A stretch of DNA of 64,000 bases from Sarcomyxa edulis (GCA_009761415.1 QUOL01000010.1:558001-622000); one strand, 5' to 3'; numbered from the stretch's first letter, positions 1-12,337 are shown. Notes: generated by a model not told the origin, from the sequence alone. Program-made: numbers and translations.

Positions 1-2
1 GG

Positions 3-80
3 GAGGTACTGAGAAGACTCGACGCCCCTAGCATCTTTGTCGTCTCTCCGATCACCAACTGGGATCTTGATCTGTTGTGA
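3..80 (+). CDS. 3' end of an F-box-family gene (partial)
   Basis: An open frame enters from the left edge and stops at TGA 78-80. The last residues (…SIFVVSPITNWDLDLL) nearly match the C terminus of the complete F-box gene at 51781-52987 (…SIFTVLPITNWDLDLL). Only about 25 codons lie in the window, so the F-box itself is not visible. It suggests a third member of this family lies directly upstream, in tandem with the gene at 727. Confidence 0.6.
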   Translation, partial: EVLRRLDAPSIFVVSPITNWDLDLL

Positions 81-236
81 GCGCGGGTACGTCTACTTCC
101 CGTCATTTTGAGGTGTATATTTTCAACAGAACTTGCAGAGAATTATACAGTTACATCTTTTGATTATATGAAATATGGAACACTGCTTCTGCACAAATTG
201 CCTGCAATTCTCAATGAGACTTTCAGCGTCGCGACC

Positions 237-494
237 GTGACGCGTCAGGGTTACGTAGAAATTCTTTTCCGAGAGGCTATTCGCCTTCAAGTCTAATCTG
301 AGTTGTCTGACTAACAATTCGTAGATTGGAGTTATCAATACCGATGAATAGGATCCTTCTCAGACGTTTCGAATGGATTAGCGTGTCGAGGAAGGGAACA
401 TAGGCTTCTCATGTGGCTGTGCGCCCCTGTTGGATTCGGAAGCTGACAAGCTGTGTCCGCGATCGCGACGCGTCAGGGTCACGTGGATTCTTTT
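237..494 (+). repeat. Duplicated promoter element (two copies, about 228 bp apart)
   Basis: A roughly 30-bp element occurs at 237-268 and again at 465-494. The copies share GACGCGTCAGGGT, then ACGT, then TTCTTTT. Each contains ACGCGT, the core of the MluI cell-cycle box of yeasts; the second also contains CACGTG. The second copy lies just upstream of a TATA-like sequence. Whether either motif is used here is not known. Confidence 0.5.
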
Positions 495-496
495 GT

Positions 497-506
497 TATA
501 TAAAGG
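497..506 (+). promoter_or_regulatory. TATA-like box of the F-box gene
   Basis: TATATAAAGG stands about 220 bp upstream of the ATG at 727 and right after the duplicated element. The position fits a core promoter with a 5' leader of roughly 150-190 nt. The rest of 81-726 shows no supported gene. Confidence 0.45.
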
Positions 507-726
507 TTCCACCGCCACCAGTCCACCTTGCTTTCAACCCTCACTACATTGCTCACATTGACCTCGAAAACTCCTGCTTTTGTGACAGTGGACCACGGCT
601 CTTCTAACTGCAATACTCAGACGATACTTACTGCCACAATAGACATTCAGGTGTGTCACCTTGACCTCGCCCCTCCCTCGAACCTCACCTTCTCCTAACA
701 GAAAAACTCTTCAAAGGATTGCCACT

Positions 727-1941
727 ATGGCGCGGCTGCCTTTAGAGCTTACTGATATGATTGTCGACTACCTTCACAGAGATTATCGCTCGCTTACTCA
801 GTGCAGCGTTGTGTCCAAGGCCTTGCTTCCTGCCTCTCGATATCACCTGTTCAATCGAGTCAACCTTCGGAACGCCAGTGTCGTATCATTTGTTGACCTA
901 CTGGCCTCTCCGCTCTCCACCATCAATGGCCACATACATTTTGTCGTGATATCGGGTACACGACTCCAGCGCTTTGACCTGAACAATGTCCAGCGTATCT
1001 TTGCTTTGCCATCTGTGAGGACATTGTCTCTCCACTCTCTAAATTGGCATACACTTCCAGAAGGCACTCGCGCATTTTTGTTGGCTGGTCTGCCCAAACT
1101 AGTTACGCTCAAGCTGTGGCTTGTGTCAAACCTACCGGTCTTCTCCCAATTCCTAGGATTCTTGCGCGCCTGCTCATCACTGCAGACTCTCGATGTGGCA
1201 TGCATAGAATACGACAAGATGACTAGCTCCGTCATTCCCCCACGGAGCAACATACGTTTACGGAGGCTAGAGATTGCAAGTGGCCCTCCCGATAAATTCA
1301 ACAATGCCCAGATGTTGAGAGGGCTTCTAGTTTTGCCAAACGTCTGTCACTTGGAATCCTTCAAGTATATGTACTTGCGCCACCAAGAAATGCCCCAAGT
1401 CTGGGATTTTATGCAGCTTCTGAAACCGGTTCTGAGGGATTTCGTTGTGTCTTTCGCAGACGAATCGCAAAGTGCGGCCAAATATTGTTTGTTCATGACC
1501 AACTGCTAATTGATATATTGATCTATAGAGCTTTTCTTACAAACCTTCCGTCTCAACGACTTCACCGAGCTTCAATCTATTGACTTTCCCATCAACACCA
1601 CAAAATTAGTCGACTTCAACGAGTTTCTCGTTCCCGTTCTCGGCATCCTTCCGCGATCCATACGGCGTATGAGAATTCACTTGTCGATCAGCACAATAGG
1701 CGAAATAAAACACGTCGACTGGCCAGCCTTGATCGCTCTATTTGCAATGTCTCAGTTTCCGACTTTGCAGCAGGTCCAAATCTTGGTAGGCCGTCGTTCG
1801 TTGACGAGGGCCCGGGGTGAAGAAACGAAAGTGAAGTTGGTGAGGACACGACTGGCCAAATGCGGTGCCCCAAGTCTCTTCGTTGTTTCGCGTGCAAGCG
1901 ACTTTGACCCCCCTAACCTCATAATTTGCACGCAAACGTAG
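727..1941 (+). CDS. F-box protein
   Basis: Two exons, 727-1471 and 1529-1941, with a 57-nt phase-1 intron (GTGCGG…CTATAG), give 385 aa. The N terminus (LPLELTDMIVDYLHRDYRSL, then a Cys-Ser-Val-Val-Ser-Lys stretch) is a typical F-box. By family knowledge it would bind Skp1 in an SCF ubiquitin ligase, with the leucine-rich remainder recognising a substrate; no substrate can be inferred. ATG 727 is the first in-frame ATG. The gene is paralogous to 51781-52987, with the intron at the equivalent place. It converges on the DUF6535 gene, with 132 bp between the two stops. Confidence 0.85.
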
Positions 1942-2073
1942 CTTAGACCTTTGTCCACAGACTTTGGACACTACTAAGATCAACTTCGAGCATATATTTT
2001 TCACTGCCGACACAGAGCAGAACACTATAGATGGGCTTTTTCTGACCTTGACTGTGTCCATGTACAAGTGATC

Positions 2074-5000
2074 TCATACGACTGTATCAGGCATAGGAAT
2101 CATTAAGCGTATACGATCGTTGGTATCTTCCCACAAAGTCCGGAACAACATTAGGACTTCTTGTTTCTCGACCTCAGCTTCGTCTTCCCTCCAACTGTAC
2201 AACCTAAGGTCCTGCAGTGTGCGAATTCGGTCATGAACTGAGACAAGTAACTCAGCCTGCTCCCTCGAAAGGCTTCGGTGGGGCTCACGAGTGTGGGCAA
2301 TAATTAGATTGACGAGACCAGTCGCTAAGGAAAGAAAGTTGCGGTCAAAAGTGTTGTCGGTTCTTAGTAGGTCATGCAAGACAGAGAAGGCTAGATCAAG
2401 ACTGTCAGTCCGACTGCTTTCGAAGTGAATCAATGACATCAGCACATCCACGATGTATCGATAGGGAGGGCAGAACCAGAGGGCCCAGGAGTGGATTATA
2501 TGGTTGACATGGTGAAGGAGATCGCCACTGGGGACTTTTTTCCATAACCAACGAACCATGGCGTCGACAAAGACCTTCCGAGGAGCAGATTTATTTGATC
2601 CTGATTCCAAGTCCGACTCGGTCGTACTGCTCGTGAAGATGTTCGTTCCATCCCAACAAGCAAGACATGCCGCAACATCTACTGGAGAACATGAATCTAA
2701 CGGCGAAGAACCTAGAATACGGAGAAGTGCATCGTCGACGGCTCGGGGATTGTCAACACGTTGGTCTTCGGATAATGGAGACTCGAGTTGCCACGACAGC
2801 ATCTCGAATACAGCTGAGAAAGCATGGGTGATGGCGCTCGTGTTTGGGACAAAATGATAGCGGCCACCGCTCTTGTATTTGACAGACTTTTCAAGATGCG
2901 CTACTATCTCTCGCAGGAGTAGATGACCGGTGATAACATCAGGTTGTTCAGGGTATGGGAGAGCGTCAAGGTGTGGTCGTCTGTGGGTCTTCATCATGTG
3001 CATCATATTTTGCGATACGGTTGCCCACTGGCATGTACCCTGAGCTTGGGTAGTGCTCGAACGAAGATCGCAGCGCATGCCCCAGGATATTAGCATCAAG
3101 ACATCTTCGAGAGTCGGAACACTGTTGTCCCAAATCCGTCGAATTAGAGAAGGAATCACGTCACGTGGGTCAATCGGAATGTCAGAGAAACGGCTAAAAC
3201 CGGTCCATCTGCTCAGACACTTTGCCACGGTCAAAGGTGCAATAGAAGAGCTTGAGTTCAACGAGTCCGCGAGACGATCAACAAATACGTCAGTGGCATA
3301 TTTTGGAGTGGTATCGGCACCATGAGCTGCATCATATAAGACCGCGAGAGCCATCTGGCTGACTCTCTGCCCGATGAAAATATGGTCACGTTCCGTTTCC
3401 TCGATGTATTCAGAATTGAGTATGTTGACTATGCGGGAGAAGTCAGGCTGCTTGTTTGGTAGACTATCAGTCTGTCGCTGTCGGTGAGAAAGGACTGCGA
3501 AGGATTGGATGAAGGATGAGCGCCAAAGGTCGCCGCTACCCTTGAACCGTTCGCGTTCACGTAGTGCGGCGTCAGACAATGCGCTGAAAAGATCGAGCCT
3601 CTGAGAGGTACCGCAGAAGGGAATGTCCGCTGTGTAAAATCAAACAACCATCTATCAGATGCCATAGAGCGGTGAATACTACTCACCTTTGCGAAGACGA
3701 TTTAGTCTTAGGATAGACTCTGAAGCGGTAAGATTGCATCGATAGCTGGCTTCCGGCGATAGCAGGTGGACTAATGATTTTATCTCTAGATTCGAGAGTA
3801 ACACCTTAGCAGGTCCCCATCTGACTGCGTTGTTAAATATGTATCGTGTAAACCGATTCTCGCAAATGGAAGGAAAGGCTGCCGCGGCTTGGTCGAGAGA
3901 ATCATCTTCGTGGGTCGCCTGAAGAGTTGCGTGATATGCACGATCAGTGTAGGGAAGGCATTGATCATTGGCCATATATTGCTCCAATGTGGCCTCCTCC
4001 GTCTCCGTGTCCTCTACCACCTCCTTCTCGATCTCGTGCTCAATTCCGGGAGACTGGCTTTCTACGTCAGATTTCCAAGGTTGGAAATAAGGACGAATTC
4101 GTGCTGAGATGCGCTTAAACTGGACTCGAGACTGAAGTTTCCAGCCCAAAACTTGGATACATCCAATGAAGGAATACATATGTTTTTTGATCCATCGAAA
4201 GAGACGTGGTGGAAATTGTGGCTTGATGCGCTGACTCGATGTGTAAATGTACCGAGAGATAGTCGTGCGAAAAGGAGAGGTCTCCGGATGACGATTTGCG
4301 TGAACTAGGGTATAAAATAAAACCACGCCAACCAGAAGCAGAACGGTGGCCGAAAGGGATGCAGCCACAATGACGGGAGCTGAGGTACGAGGCGAGCTCA
4401 TGGCGGCAGAGAAAATATTATCGAGAAGTCCAATGAGGAAGAGGACGACCGGAATGGTAAGGATGATGGGGAGGGTCTCTAGCGCAGGTCCGAGGATGCG
4501 TTCAGCTTCTGCCCACCGTTGATGTATGTCAACGAGCATCTCGTGAGGCTTGCCAGTGGACTTTCTGAGTACAGCGAGGAATGCACGGCCCGCGACTGCC
4601 AGAGCCGCCGCGGATATCTGCGATAACGACAATTTAGTCGAGAAATGAATGGACATTATGTAGGGACTCACACTGATGATAAGGGCAAGCGACCAATAAG
4701 CGTTGACTCGAACGTCTGACGCGTCTGGCACAAACGGAGCTGATTGGGTGATATTCAATCGTGCGGCCTGTATACCACTGATTTGTATGACAATTTCCGT
4801 CAGATTCGCGAGGAGTTCGTTGGTCCTCGCAGCTTGGTCAGGGCTGAGGTTGTGGACCGAGTCGACGAAAAAGGATGTCACAATAGCCGAAAAGAGACCA
4901 ACCTGGAAGGCTACTCAGAATCATGTAGATCAAGTTTCCAAAGACACTTACAAAAACTAACAGAACATCGAGGCTGCCTCGCCAACGGTCTACTATCGCA

Positions 5001-5502
5001 TCGATGCGTTCCCGAGCAGATTTGAGGAGGGGGTTCCATGCACTACTGCTGTGCTCTGGAACAGATGGTAAAGCTTGACGAGAAACATCTTATCATGCTT
5101 TGTTAGATGGAATCACAGTGTGGCTAAGGTGACTCTACGTACCGGCGGCTGCCTGTCGGTTGTTCATTTCACGGAGTAAAGTCTGCATGTCAGATAGCAG
5201 ACCGATTTGCTGTTGTAGCAAGCCTTCAATAGTTGGTGTACCCCTGAAACTCAGTCAGTGTAAGAATCAATTTCGTGAAAATCGTGGACCCACTTTTCGT
5301 CAGCGAGTTTACGCTCGATTTTTTCCGGTTCAGCGATATCGATGGGCATCACAGATATATCCGCACTGCCAGTATTGGCCTCGACTGAAGCCTTCTCAAT
5401 TCCCAGGGGATCAGATTTGCGAGGAAGCGCTCTATCGAAGGAAATAGCAGATCTTCTGTCGTCGTGGGTCCCGTCTGTAGTGTTAACATCTGCGCTAGCC
5501 AT
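2074..5502 (-). CDS. DUF6535 multi-pass membrane protein, copy A
   Basis: Six exons on the minus strand: 5294-5502, 5143-5243, 4952-5088, 4672-4902, 3687-4617 and 2074-3629; introns are 49-57 nt and the product is 1054 aa. A variable N-terminal 100 residues precedes the conserved core starting at WNPLLKSARERIDAIVDRWR. Four hydrophobic segments follow (for example around LLVFVGLFSAIVTSFFV and ILTIPVVLFLIGLLDNIF), then a cytosolic-type linker with an acidic stretch and a long helical C-terminal region. DUF6535 is a fungal domain of unknown function, found mainly in mushroom-forming species. The 54-nt intron at 4618-4671 is open in frame, so its retention would add 18 residues. ATG 5502 is the first in-frame ATG. 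Paralogous to the gene at 45096. Confidence 0.85.
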
Positions 5503-6625
5503 GGAGCAAGAATTGGGATCTGAGCTGTTCCTCGTGGTTGAGAGGAGGGACACGAGCGCTTATTCGTGGTGTCTGTGATGTTTCGTGAGAACAGGGTGAA
5601 TGTTGCTATTTATGACGAGTCAAGTCAATATCGACCGGTCTAGGGAAAGTCGGTGGTGATAATCCGTATGCATTGATCAAAATAGATAGCAAGGAGGCAG
5701 TGAATTTCTACCCGAGTAGTTTGCATGGTGCCATGAAAGGCCATGAATTTGAGTCGAGTCCATGGTCGGTCCATGGACAACTTGAGGGACGCGACCGTCG
5801 CGACGCGTGGATAAGGCTGTAGCCAAGCAAATCAGCACAGCATCAAAGCGCCGGAGACCTCCGACCGGACGGCCCCCTAAAGCCTGACAATCGAAGGAAC
5901 TCTTATAACCAGTGTCACTACCGTAGGACACTTATAATGCATCCCAATCCCAGCAGCGTACAATCAAGTCATTAATCCATGGGGCAGCAGGCGATCGACT
6001 GCAGCCATCTTATAGCTCACTTTGTGACACGAAGAGCAAACTACGAGTCGATACGGCGCCGCGTGTGAGATTCAAGAAAGTGACGAAGGTTTCGCCCTAC
6101 ATCGACGGTCTTCGCGCATCAGTGAGTGAACCATGTTTCTATTTTGTAGGTGTGCTGATGATCATGCAATCAAGTACGATAAAATCCGATCAGAACAAGG
6201 GGACGCGTCGCAAGTCGCGTACTTTTGTTTTCTCCCGAACCAAAAAACCCGTTCAGCGTTCGGATCTCGTCTTCACCACGGGGCTTCATAACTGGGAGCT
6301 CTGAGGTTCTTATGGCGGAGCTCGATCAGAATTTTTCTGCGGTGCGTATTGCGAGTCAATCTAGAGATATGCAGGAGTCGATATCGTCGAAAGGAGGATC
6401 TAGCGCATCCAGTGCAGACTCATCGTGAGAATGAAGAAGACAACCTCATTTATGCTGGTCCTGCCCTCTAGATATTTCCGGCATAGTATGGAAGCCAAAC
6501 ATACAATGACCTGACACGCCCTGCCGAGCTCGCCCCTATACGACTCAAAGTCATCCGCCGGGACCAACTTGTTCCTTAACTGCTATTGCCTCAACGCTAA
6601 ATAATCCGAGCCCGCCCTTCATAGA
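5503..6625. other. Intergenic, divergent DUF6535/SDR promoters
   Basis: About 1.1 kb with no supported gene. Short open frames near 6065-6430 lack splice or family support. A GC-rich palindromic patch near 5790-5805 contains CGCGACGCGT, again with the ACGCGT hexamer seen upstream of the first F-box gene. Confidence 0.5.
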
Positions 6626-7919
6626 ATGTCCTTTTCTATGTTCTCCGAGTCATTCCCTCCAGCATCCAAGTTCACGGTGGATGACATCCCCAACCTGTCC
6701 AGCAAAGTTGTCATCGTCACAGGGGCTAACAGCGGTGTTGGGAAAGAGACGGCAAAGGTGAACTTCAGACTCTTGTGCTTATCATCTCGATATCTAGCTG
6801 ATTCGTAGCAAGTAGGCGATCCTCGCCCACGATGCGAAAGTCTACATAGCTGCCCGCGACGAACCAAAGTCCGAGTCGGCGATACAAGATTTATTCGCAG
6901 AGACAGGCAAGAAGGCGATCTTTCTCAAACTCGATTTGGCAGACTTCCAGAGCATAAGGGCAGCGGCGGACGAGTTTTTAGGAAAAGAGAAAGAATTGCA
7001 CATCTTGTTCAACAATGGGTGAGTTCGTGTATAGATGTCCCGAATTTCGAGTCTAACTCAACTATAGAGGAATCATGTACCCGCCGATGGATGACCTCAC
7101 AGCTGACGGCTACGATCTTCAGTTCGGAACCAATGTCCTTGGTCATTTCTTCTTTACAACTCTTCTCATACCTGCTCTGCTTGCTGGTGCACGCTCTTCC
7201 TCAGACAAGACCGCTCGAGTAGTCACGACATCGTCTTCAGTACATCATCCCCTCGATTTCAATACGTTCAGAGACAGCCCAGCACGAACGCAACTAGGCA
7301 CGAAATTGCTGTATGCTCAGAGTAAAGCTGTTGCGTAGACTCATCTCATGGGGCTGAATTCAAACTCTCTAACATAGATTGGTTATAGGGAGATATCGTA
7401 TTCGCGAACGAATTGGCCCGACGATATGGTGATCAAGGGATAGTCTCAGTCTCCGTGAATCCTGGTACGCTTCGAAACCTTTTTTCAATCCAGCCGCATT
7501 CTCACCGTCATCTCTAGGAAATATCAGGACTGATCTGTATCGACACTCCCAGAGTTGGTCCGAGCATGCGTGGCAAGTACGTGAGATCGCCTTTCTACAC
7601 AGTCTCAAATTATTTCATGATTCAGACCGTGTCTTTGCTGACTTCTATCAACAGGCTCTAACCCTCTACCCGGTCGAATACGGCGCTCTCACTCAGCTCT
7701 GGGCCGGTACATCGGAAGACGGCGCAGAATTCAACGGGAAGGTTAGCTTCCCTCTGCTTGCTATCAGCTATAATAGCTTCGCTTTCTAACATCTACTAAC
7801 AACCCCAACAGTATCTGATCCCATGGGCGCGGGTTGGTACCGCAGAGAAGGAACTAGAAGATCCCGAGCTAGGGCAACGACTCTGGGAATGGATGGAAGA
7901 ACAGGTCAAGGATTTTTGA
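6626..7919 (+). CDS. Short-chain dehydrogenase/reductase (retinol dehydrogenase/WW-oxidoreductase-like)
   Basis: Seven exons: 6626-6757, 6816-7018, 7068-7329, 7389-7464, 7518-7576, 7655-7741 and 7812-7919, giving 308 aa, a normal length for the family. Visible motifs in order: the nucleotide-binding [10 protein letters not shown] at about residue 31, an NNGG in place of the usual NNAG, a TTSSSV stretch with the likely catalytic Ser, YAQSK for the catalytic Tyr and Lys, and an NPGNIRT loop. It should be an NAD(P)-dependent oxidoreductase acting on a small hydrophobic alcohol or ketone; the substrate is unknown. The donor after exon 3 (GTTGCG) is weak, but the join restores [15 protein letters not shown] in frame. 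Confidence 0.88.
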
Positions 7920-8914
7920 TTGGCAATAGCTGGTCCGTCCTTCGCATATGACATGTATGTTTCCTCGTATTTGATCCTCCAGCTCGCGGATCATTCGATG
8001 AATAGGATATCGCTGTTTCGTGATCAATTTGCAAAAGAGAGCCAGACAGATTTCAATGCAACATCCTTTAGCGATATCCACCTTTAACTTGAAGGGTAGT
8101 GGCGGTGGCGGTGGCGGTGGTCTACAGCGCTGTCAAGACACTGATAATATCACTCACCTTTCTTTCGACATCCAGATTAGCCACTCCGCCACGTTTACCT
8201 GCGTAGCCCGCCTTCTACATCTTAGTCTACTCGCTCAAAGAGAGTGGTCGCGCAGTACGTCACTACAAGGTGCGCCACCCTATTATTCATCTCGCTTTCA
8301 CAAGCTGATCAAAAATGTATTCTTTGTAAGTCAAGTCCTCAGGTAAGACAAACATGTTACCACCCGGTCGTCCGTTTTCACCCGCAGGGTACATACTTCA
8401 TGATCCGAATGGGCTTTATATAACGACTCTGTTTCGTAGATACAATACCCCACTCTTCACCCCATTCGTACTTTACTCAGTTCAGTCTTGCCTCTTCGCA
8501 GATATATCATGCCTTCTCTCGAGCTCATCACCAGCGTCGAAGTCAGTGATTACCCTTGTCTCTATATATTTTGTTCTGACCCTTGCCTTAGTTGACTGAT
8601 GCTAGACCGTTGATTGTGGAGCTTTCGAGGGTATGCTGTCCCATTCATATTTACAATGAAACTATCAATCAACATGCTTATCACGTGCATAGCTTTCCCT
8701 TCGACAGGAACATTCTGCGGACCCTCAGCCTGATAGACGCCACATTAGCATAATTCGTGCACAATCAAGAAAGAGCCACAGTGCGAAGTATTGAATAGTC
8801 TGTATTCTTCAAACCAAACTCTCCAATCGATTCCATCTAGGCGATGTGAGCCTGTGCGTCCAGTGCAGAACGCCAAAGATGGGGTTTTGTTATGGATTCG
8901 ACATGCTCCGGAAA
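7920..8914. other. Intergenic with a GGT/GGC-rich microsatellite
   Basis: No gene is supported. A (GGTGGC)n-type tract lies near 8096-8121. The short open frames here have no signal, splice or family evidence. Confidence 0.4.
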
Positions 8915-8975
8915 ACTCTGAGTCCATGTACAGAGTTGACTACGACTGTATTATGCATAGGAATCGTTAGTCGTA
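8915..8975 (-). pseudogene. Relic of the F-box/DUF6535 junction
   Basis: About 55 bp resemble 2055-2107, the sequence spanning the gap after the F-box gene and the last codons of DUF6535 copy A. Shared blocks include GTCCATGTACA, ACGACTGTAT and GCATAGGAATC, in the same order and strand. No open frame survives. It is most simply a leftover of a former module copy, but the match is short. Confidence 0.4.
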
Positions 8976-9559
8976 TGTATTATGTGCACAATGCGAAAAA
9001 CAAGCGTCGTACCACTTTCGCGGATGGTTTGGGGTCATGCGATTCCTCCATCCAACCATCATCACGCTCAATCTCTGTGGAAGTCAGAGCCATCATCTAG
9101 GACATAGTATGGCGAGCTCGGTCACTGTAATTATTTCCCGACACGTCCTGTGGCAGCCTGCATCAATGAGTAGTTTCTTCGAATTATTGCTAGAGCGTGC
9201 ATCACTGACAGATGAAATTGGACCGAACTTTTCAGGATGACCAATGACTTCAGAATTCATGGCAGCTAGCAGGATCTTTGGGACATGAACTGGGTACCGG
9301 CACTCTTGACGGTTGGAACGAGGAACGAGCCAAGCAGAGGCTGTGCAGCAACTTCACTGTGACCGTGTTTATCGACCTCAGGCTGAAGCGATGACAGCGC
9401 TGAAGCTTGGAGTCTGGTAATATAGGCATCCCGCTTTCAAGGTGTGCTAGATGGTTGCATACATTACTAGTGAGTTATTCTCTACGAATTTATTCCGAAC
9501 ACTGAACAAGTCGACATCTTTCTCTCCAAACGATTCTACCCCAGCAGCCAGTCACGAAT

Positions 9560-10600
9560 GTCTTGCGGCTTGAAGCCACATTTATACCCTTATCGATGGA
9601 TGGCGAGGCGGCCTGTATGTCCTCTTGGTCTTTGTGAGTGTTCTTTCAACATATTATGCTTGAACATAGATTCATCCCGAAGGTCCATCCATGTTGAGTC
9701 TCTCACATTGGTTTTTGGTGGATACACTGCGAATGCTGAGCTCAGACGAAGTCACCCAGACCAATAAGCTCCTGGACAATCTTACGAAGTTGACCGTTCC
9801 AACGCAGTGGTGTCCCGGCTTCACGGCTGACCAGCACTCCTCCAGACCCCATTGTTCGTTCTAGACGCGTCGGATGTTCGCGTCGATGCTGGCCAATGCG
9901 AGTACTGCTCTTCCGCTCTCATCGTCAGCGTGAGTTATTTTAACCATACGAAATTCACACTGTTCTCCTATTAATTATCAGGTCCCTCCCTGCCTTGGCA
10001 GTCACTCGTCATGGGTCGTGCCTCCTTCACTATGTTCACGAAAAGTAAATCCGGAACGCTCTCTTGGATATCCAACGAAGGGACCAGGCAAAACTTATCC
10101 GTGGCCCTGTTCTGGAGATCTGTGGTCTTTCTCACATTCTGGTCCTTCTCTCTTGATCCTGAAAACTCTTGATAGCGTCGTCGGTGCAGCCCCCGCAATT
10201 TTCGGGTCCTGCAACTGTGCCTATCTTCATCTAGAGACCTCGCCCATTTCATAAGGATGATATTTTCTTGTCCTTTGGTTCGGTTTATTCGTCCCTGCGT
10301 TCAACATATCCTCACTAGCTCGGCGCAGGAGGTCGTCTGAATCCATTCATTATCCAGGTACTTTGCAATGTGTAACGATTGATTCTTTTTGTTTCCGAAC
10401 TATTAGGTTCAGCAGACGTTCTTGGAATCAAATGTTTCTGTTTCCTGGCAAATTCTCAATTGAGAAATGGCCTGCCTATTCACCTTGGAACCAACAGTAT
10501 CGTTGCCCTAGACTGCCTCAGAAAATCCTGTGTGGACTCATGTTGTCACAAATTGGATCAATCAAAGACTGCATCTTAGGTTGAGCAAGTTTCATATGCG
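9560..10600 (+). pseudogene. DUF6535 pseudogene
   Basis: Plus-strand relic of the conserved DUF6535 core. At 9598-9640 the DNA parallels the exon-3 end and donor of the intact genes (GGCGAGGCGGCCT…CTTTGTGAGTG). At 9721-9800 one frame reads DTLRMLSSDE…TNKLLDNLT, matching the SVHNLSPDQ…TNELLANLT region. At 9862-9930 LDASDVRVDA and its GTGAGT donor survive. At 10060-10140 a shifted frame gives LLDIQRRDQAKLIRGPVLE, like the LVDIHQRWAEAERILGPALE region. Frameshifts and stops separate these pieces; the 3' limit is vague. Confidence 0.7.
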
Positions 10601-10784
10601 CCACAACGTCCTGTTTGCTAGTGGCATTCGTCTGGGATATTGTTAAGTTCTTCGACAAACATGATGCATTGATGAATGTTTTGCTGGAGCACGACGCGTC
10701 CGTACTTTGAACAAGAGAAAGCGATAGAGAGAACGCGGTAACATAATCTATGGGTACATTCTCTAGGTATGAGGAGGTGCAGGA

Positions 10785-11991
10785 CTAGAACAGCCCGGCG
10801 AAATAATCAGCTGTCGAGCCTTTCGTTTTCGGTGTGGCTTGAGTAGCCACTTTAGGCGAGGAGGAAGATGGCTTCGAGGGAAGGTAATCTGCAATCACAG
10901 AATCGAAATCTGGGGCGACAGCTTGGGGACCTGGGAAGAATATTAGATATGTTACAGAGAGACTCGGATGCTGACTCACATGGCGCAGGAGTTCGCGCAC
11001 GGACTGAGTTTTGCACCATCGTGGATACGATTAATCGGCGAATGTCTGCTGCACTTAGTGGCTATGGAGAGCAAGAAAGATGAGGAAACACGAAGGGGCC
11101 CGAGCGCAGAAGGAATTTGAGTACCTGGGGTACCTCCACCTTCTTCTCGGCTTTTTTGATTTCCTTAGTTTCGGTCACCTCCTTGAACGTTCCTGTAGGT
11201 CCAGAGGCCAGTCCGAGGTACGCTAATACATCTCCTTTGGTTAACATTCCTCGTACACCTGTACCTTTGATTTCTTCTGGTTTGGCAATATTGAATTCCT
11301 GAATCAGTCGGTAAACAGACGGGAAGAGAGGTCGAGAGTGCTTTGGATGAGCAGAAGAATGAGAGGGTGCAGGGGCGGAGGATGACGAGGGCTCTGGCTT
11401 TGGAGCTGGAGGAGGTGGAGTAGGCGAAGATGCCTCTTGCTTAGGAGGAGGCGACTTTTCTTCTGGGGCTTGCAGGTTCGATATGTCGTCGCCTTTCTCC
11501 GCTAGTAGAGCAATTACTTTGCCCACAGGTATGTTTTTTGCGCCGTCATTGAGCTAATGTAGAGTTGATCAACATTCGACACGATGATATGTACTCCAAT
11601 CTCGTACCAAAATTTTGCCAACAATTCCATCTTCCTGAGCTTCCACATCTATTGTGGCCTTGTCCGTTTCCTATACGTTCTTCGTTGGTAATGTGCAGAT
11701 ACGAATTCGAAAAGCGCGTGGTACAATTTCAAGTAAAACGTCACCAGTGATGAACGATTCTCCTTCCTTTTTCTTCCACTCTGCGATTCCTCCTTCAGTC
11801 ATGGTAGGAGACATGGCTGGCATCTCGAGGTTAGTGATTGCGCTGCGTGGCAAAGACTGGTGTATCCCTGGATGCAATGGTCAGTTTGACTTCTACAGTG
11901 TATCAGGTCACCTACATCGTTTGGAATGGTTTGGAGCCGACTGAAGAGCTCTCTTCATCGAGCACGACGACGAGCAAGTGATCCGGTTCAT
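10785..11991 (-). CDS. PDX1: Pyruvate dehydrogenase complex protein X (E3-binding protein)
   Basis: Six exons on the minus strand: 11916-11991, 11725-11867, 11608-11670, 11125-11553, 10980-11061 and 10785-10930, giving 312 aa. After a basic, Ser-rich mitochondrial-type N terminus comes a lipoyl domain ([12 protein letters not shown], then the lipoyl lysine in [10 protein letters not shown]). A Pro/Ala/Ser linker follows, then a peripheral subunit-binding domain ([29 protein letters not shown]). There is no acetyltransferase domain, which separates PDX1 from E2. By family knowledge it anchors dihydrolipoamide dehydrogenase (E3) to the E2 core in the mitochondrial matrix. It is divergent from SCP1, with 346 bp between start codons. 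Confidence 0.9.
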
Positions 11992-12337
11992 TGTGAGCTC
12001 GACGTTGGAAAATGGGCCGGGGGATATTGCGGAGAAAGACCCAAGTCCGGATCAGGCGCTGTATGAAATTCGTCAGTCCATCCCGAAATAATCGACCTGG
12101 ACCTTCACTCAGACTCTCAGAGTGAATTGCTACTTCTTCACTTCACTCCGACGGGACGAATGCTCATTCTTCTTCTTCTCTGATTCTATCTCTTTCTCTC
12201 TGTTATGCTCTTCAGGTTTCAAGACATAGTCATCATACACTTCATCCGTATCTCTCTACCTGGGCTCGTCACCGAACTATTCCGGACTTCATATCCTTAA
12301 TTTCTTGGCTATCCCGTTCGAAAACTTGCATCGAGAC
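11992..12337. promoter_or_regulatory. Divergent PDX1/SCP1 promoter region
   Basis: The 346 bp between the two start codons is rich in pyrimidine tracts on the plus strand (TTCTTCTTCTCTG, CTCTTTCTCTCTG near 12165-12205), as is common upstream of fungal housekeeping genes. No SREBP-type site was identified by eye. Confidence 0.5.
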
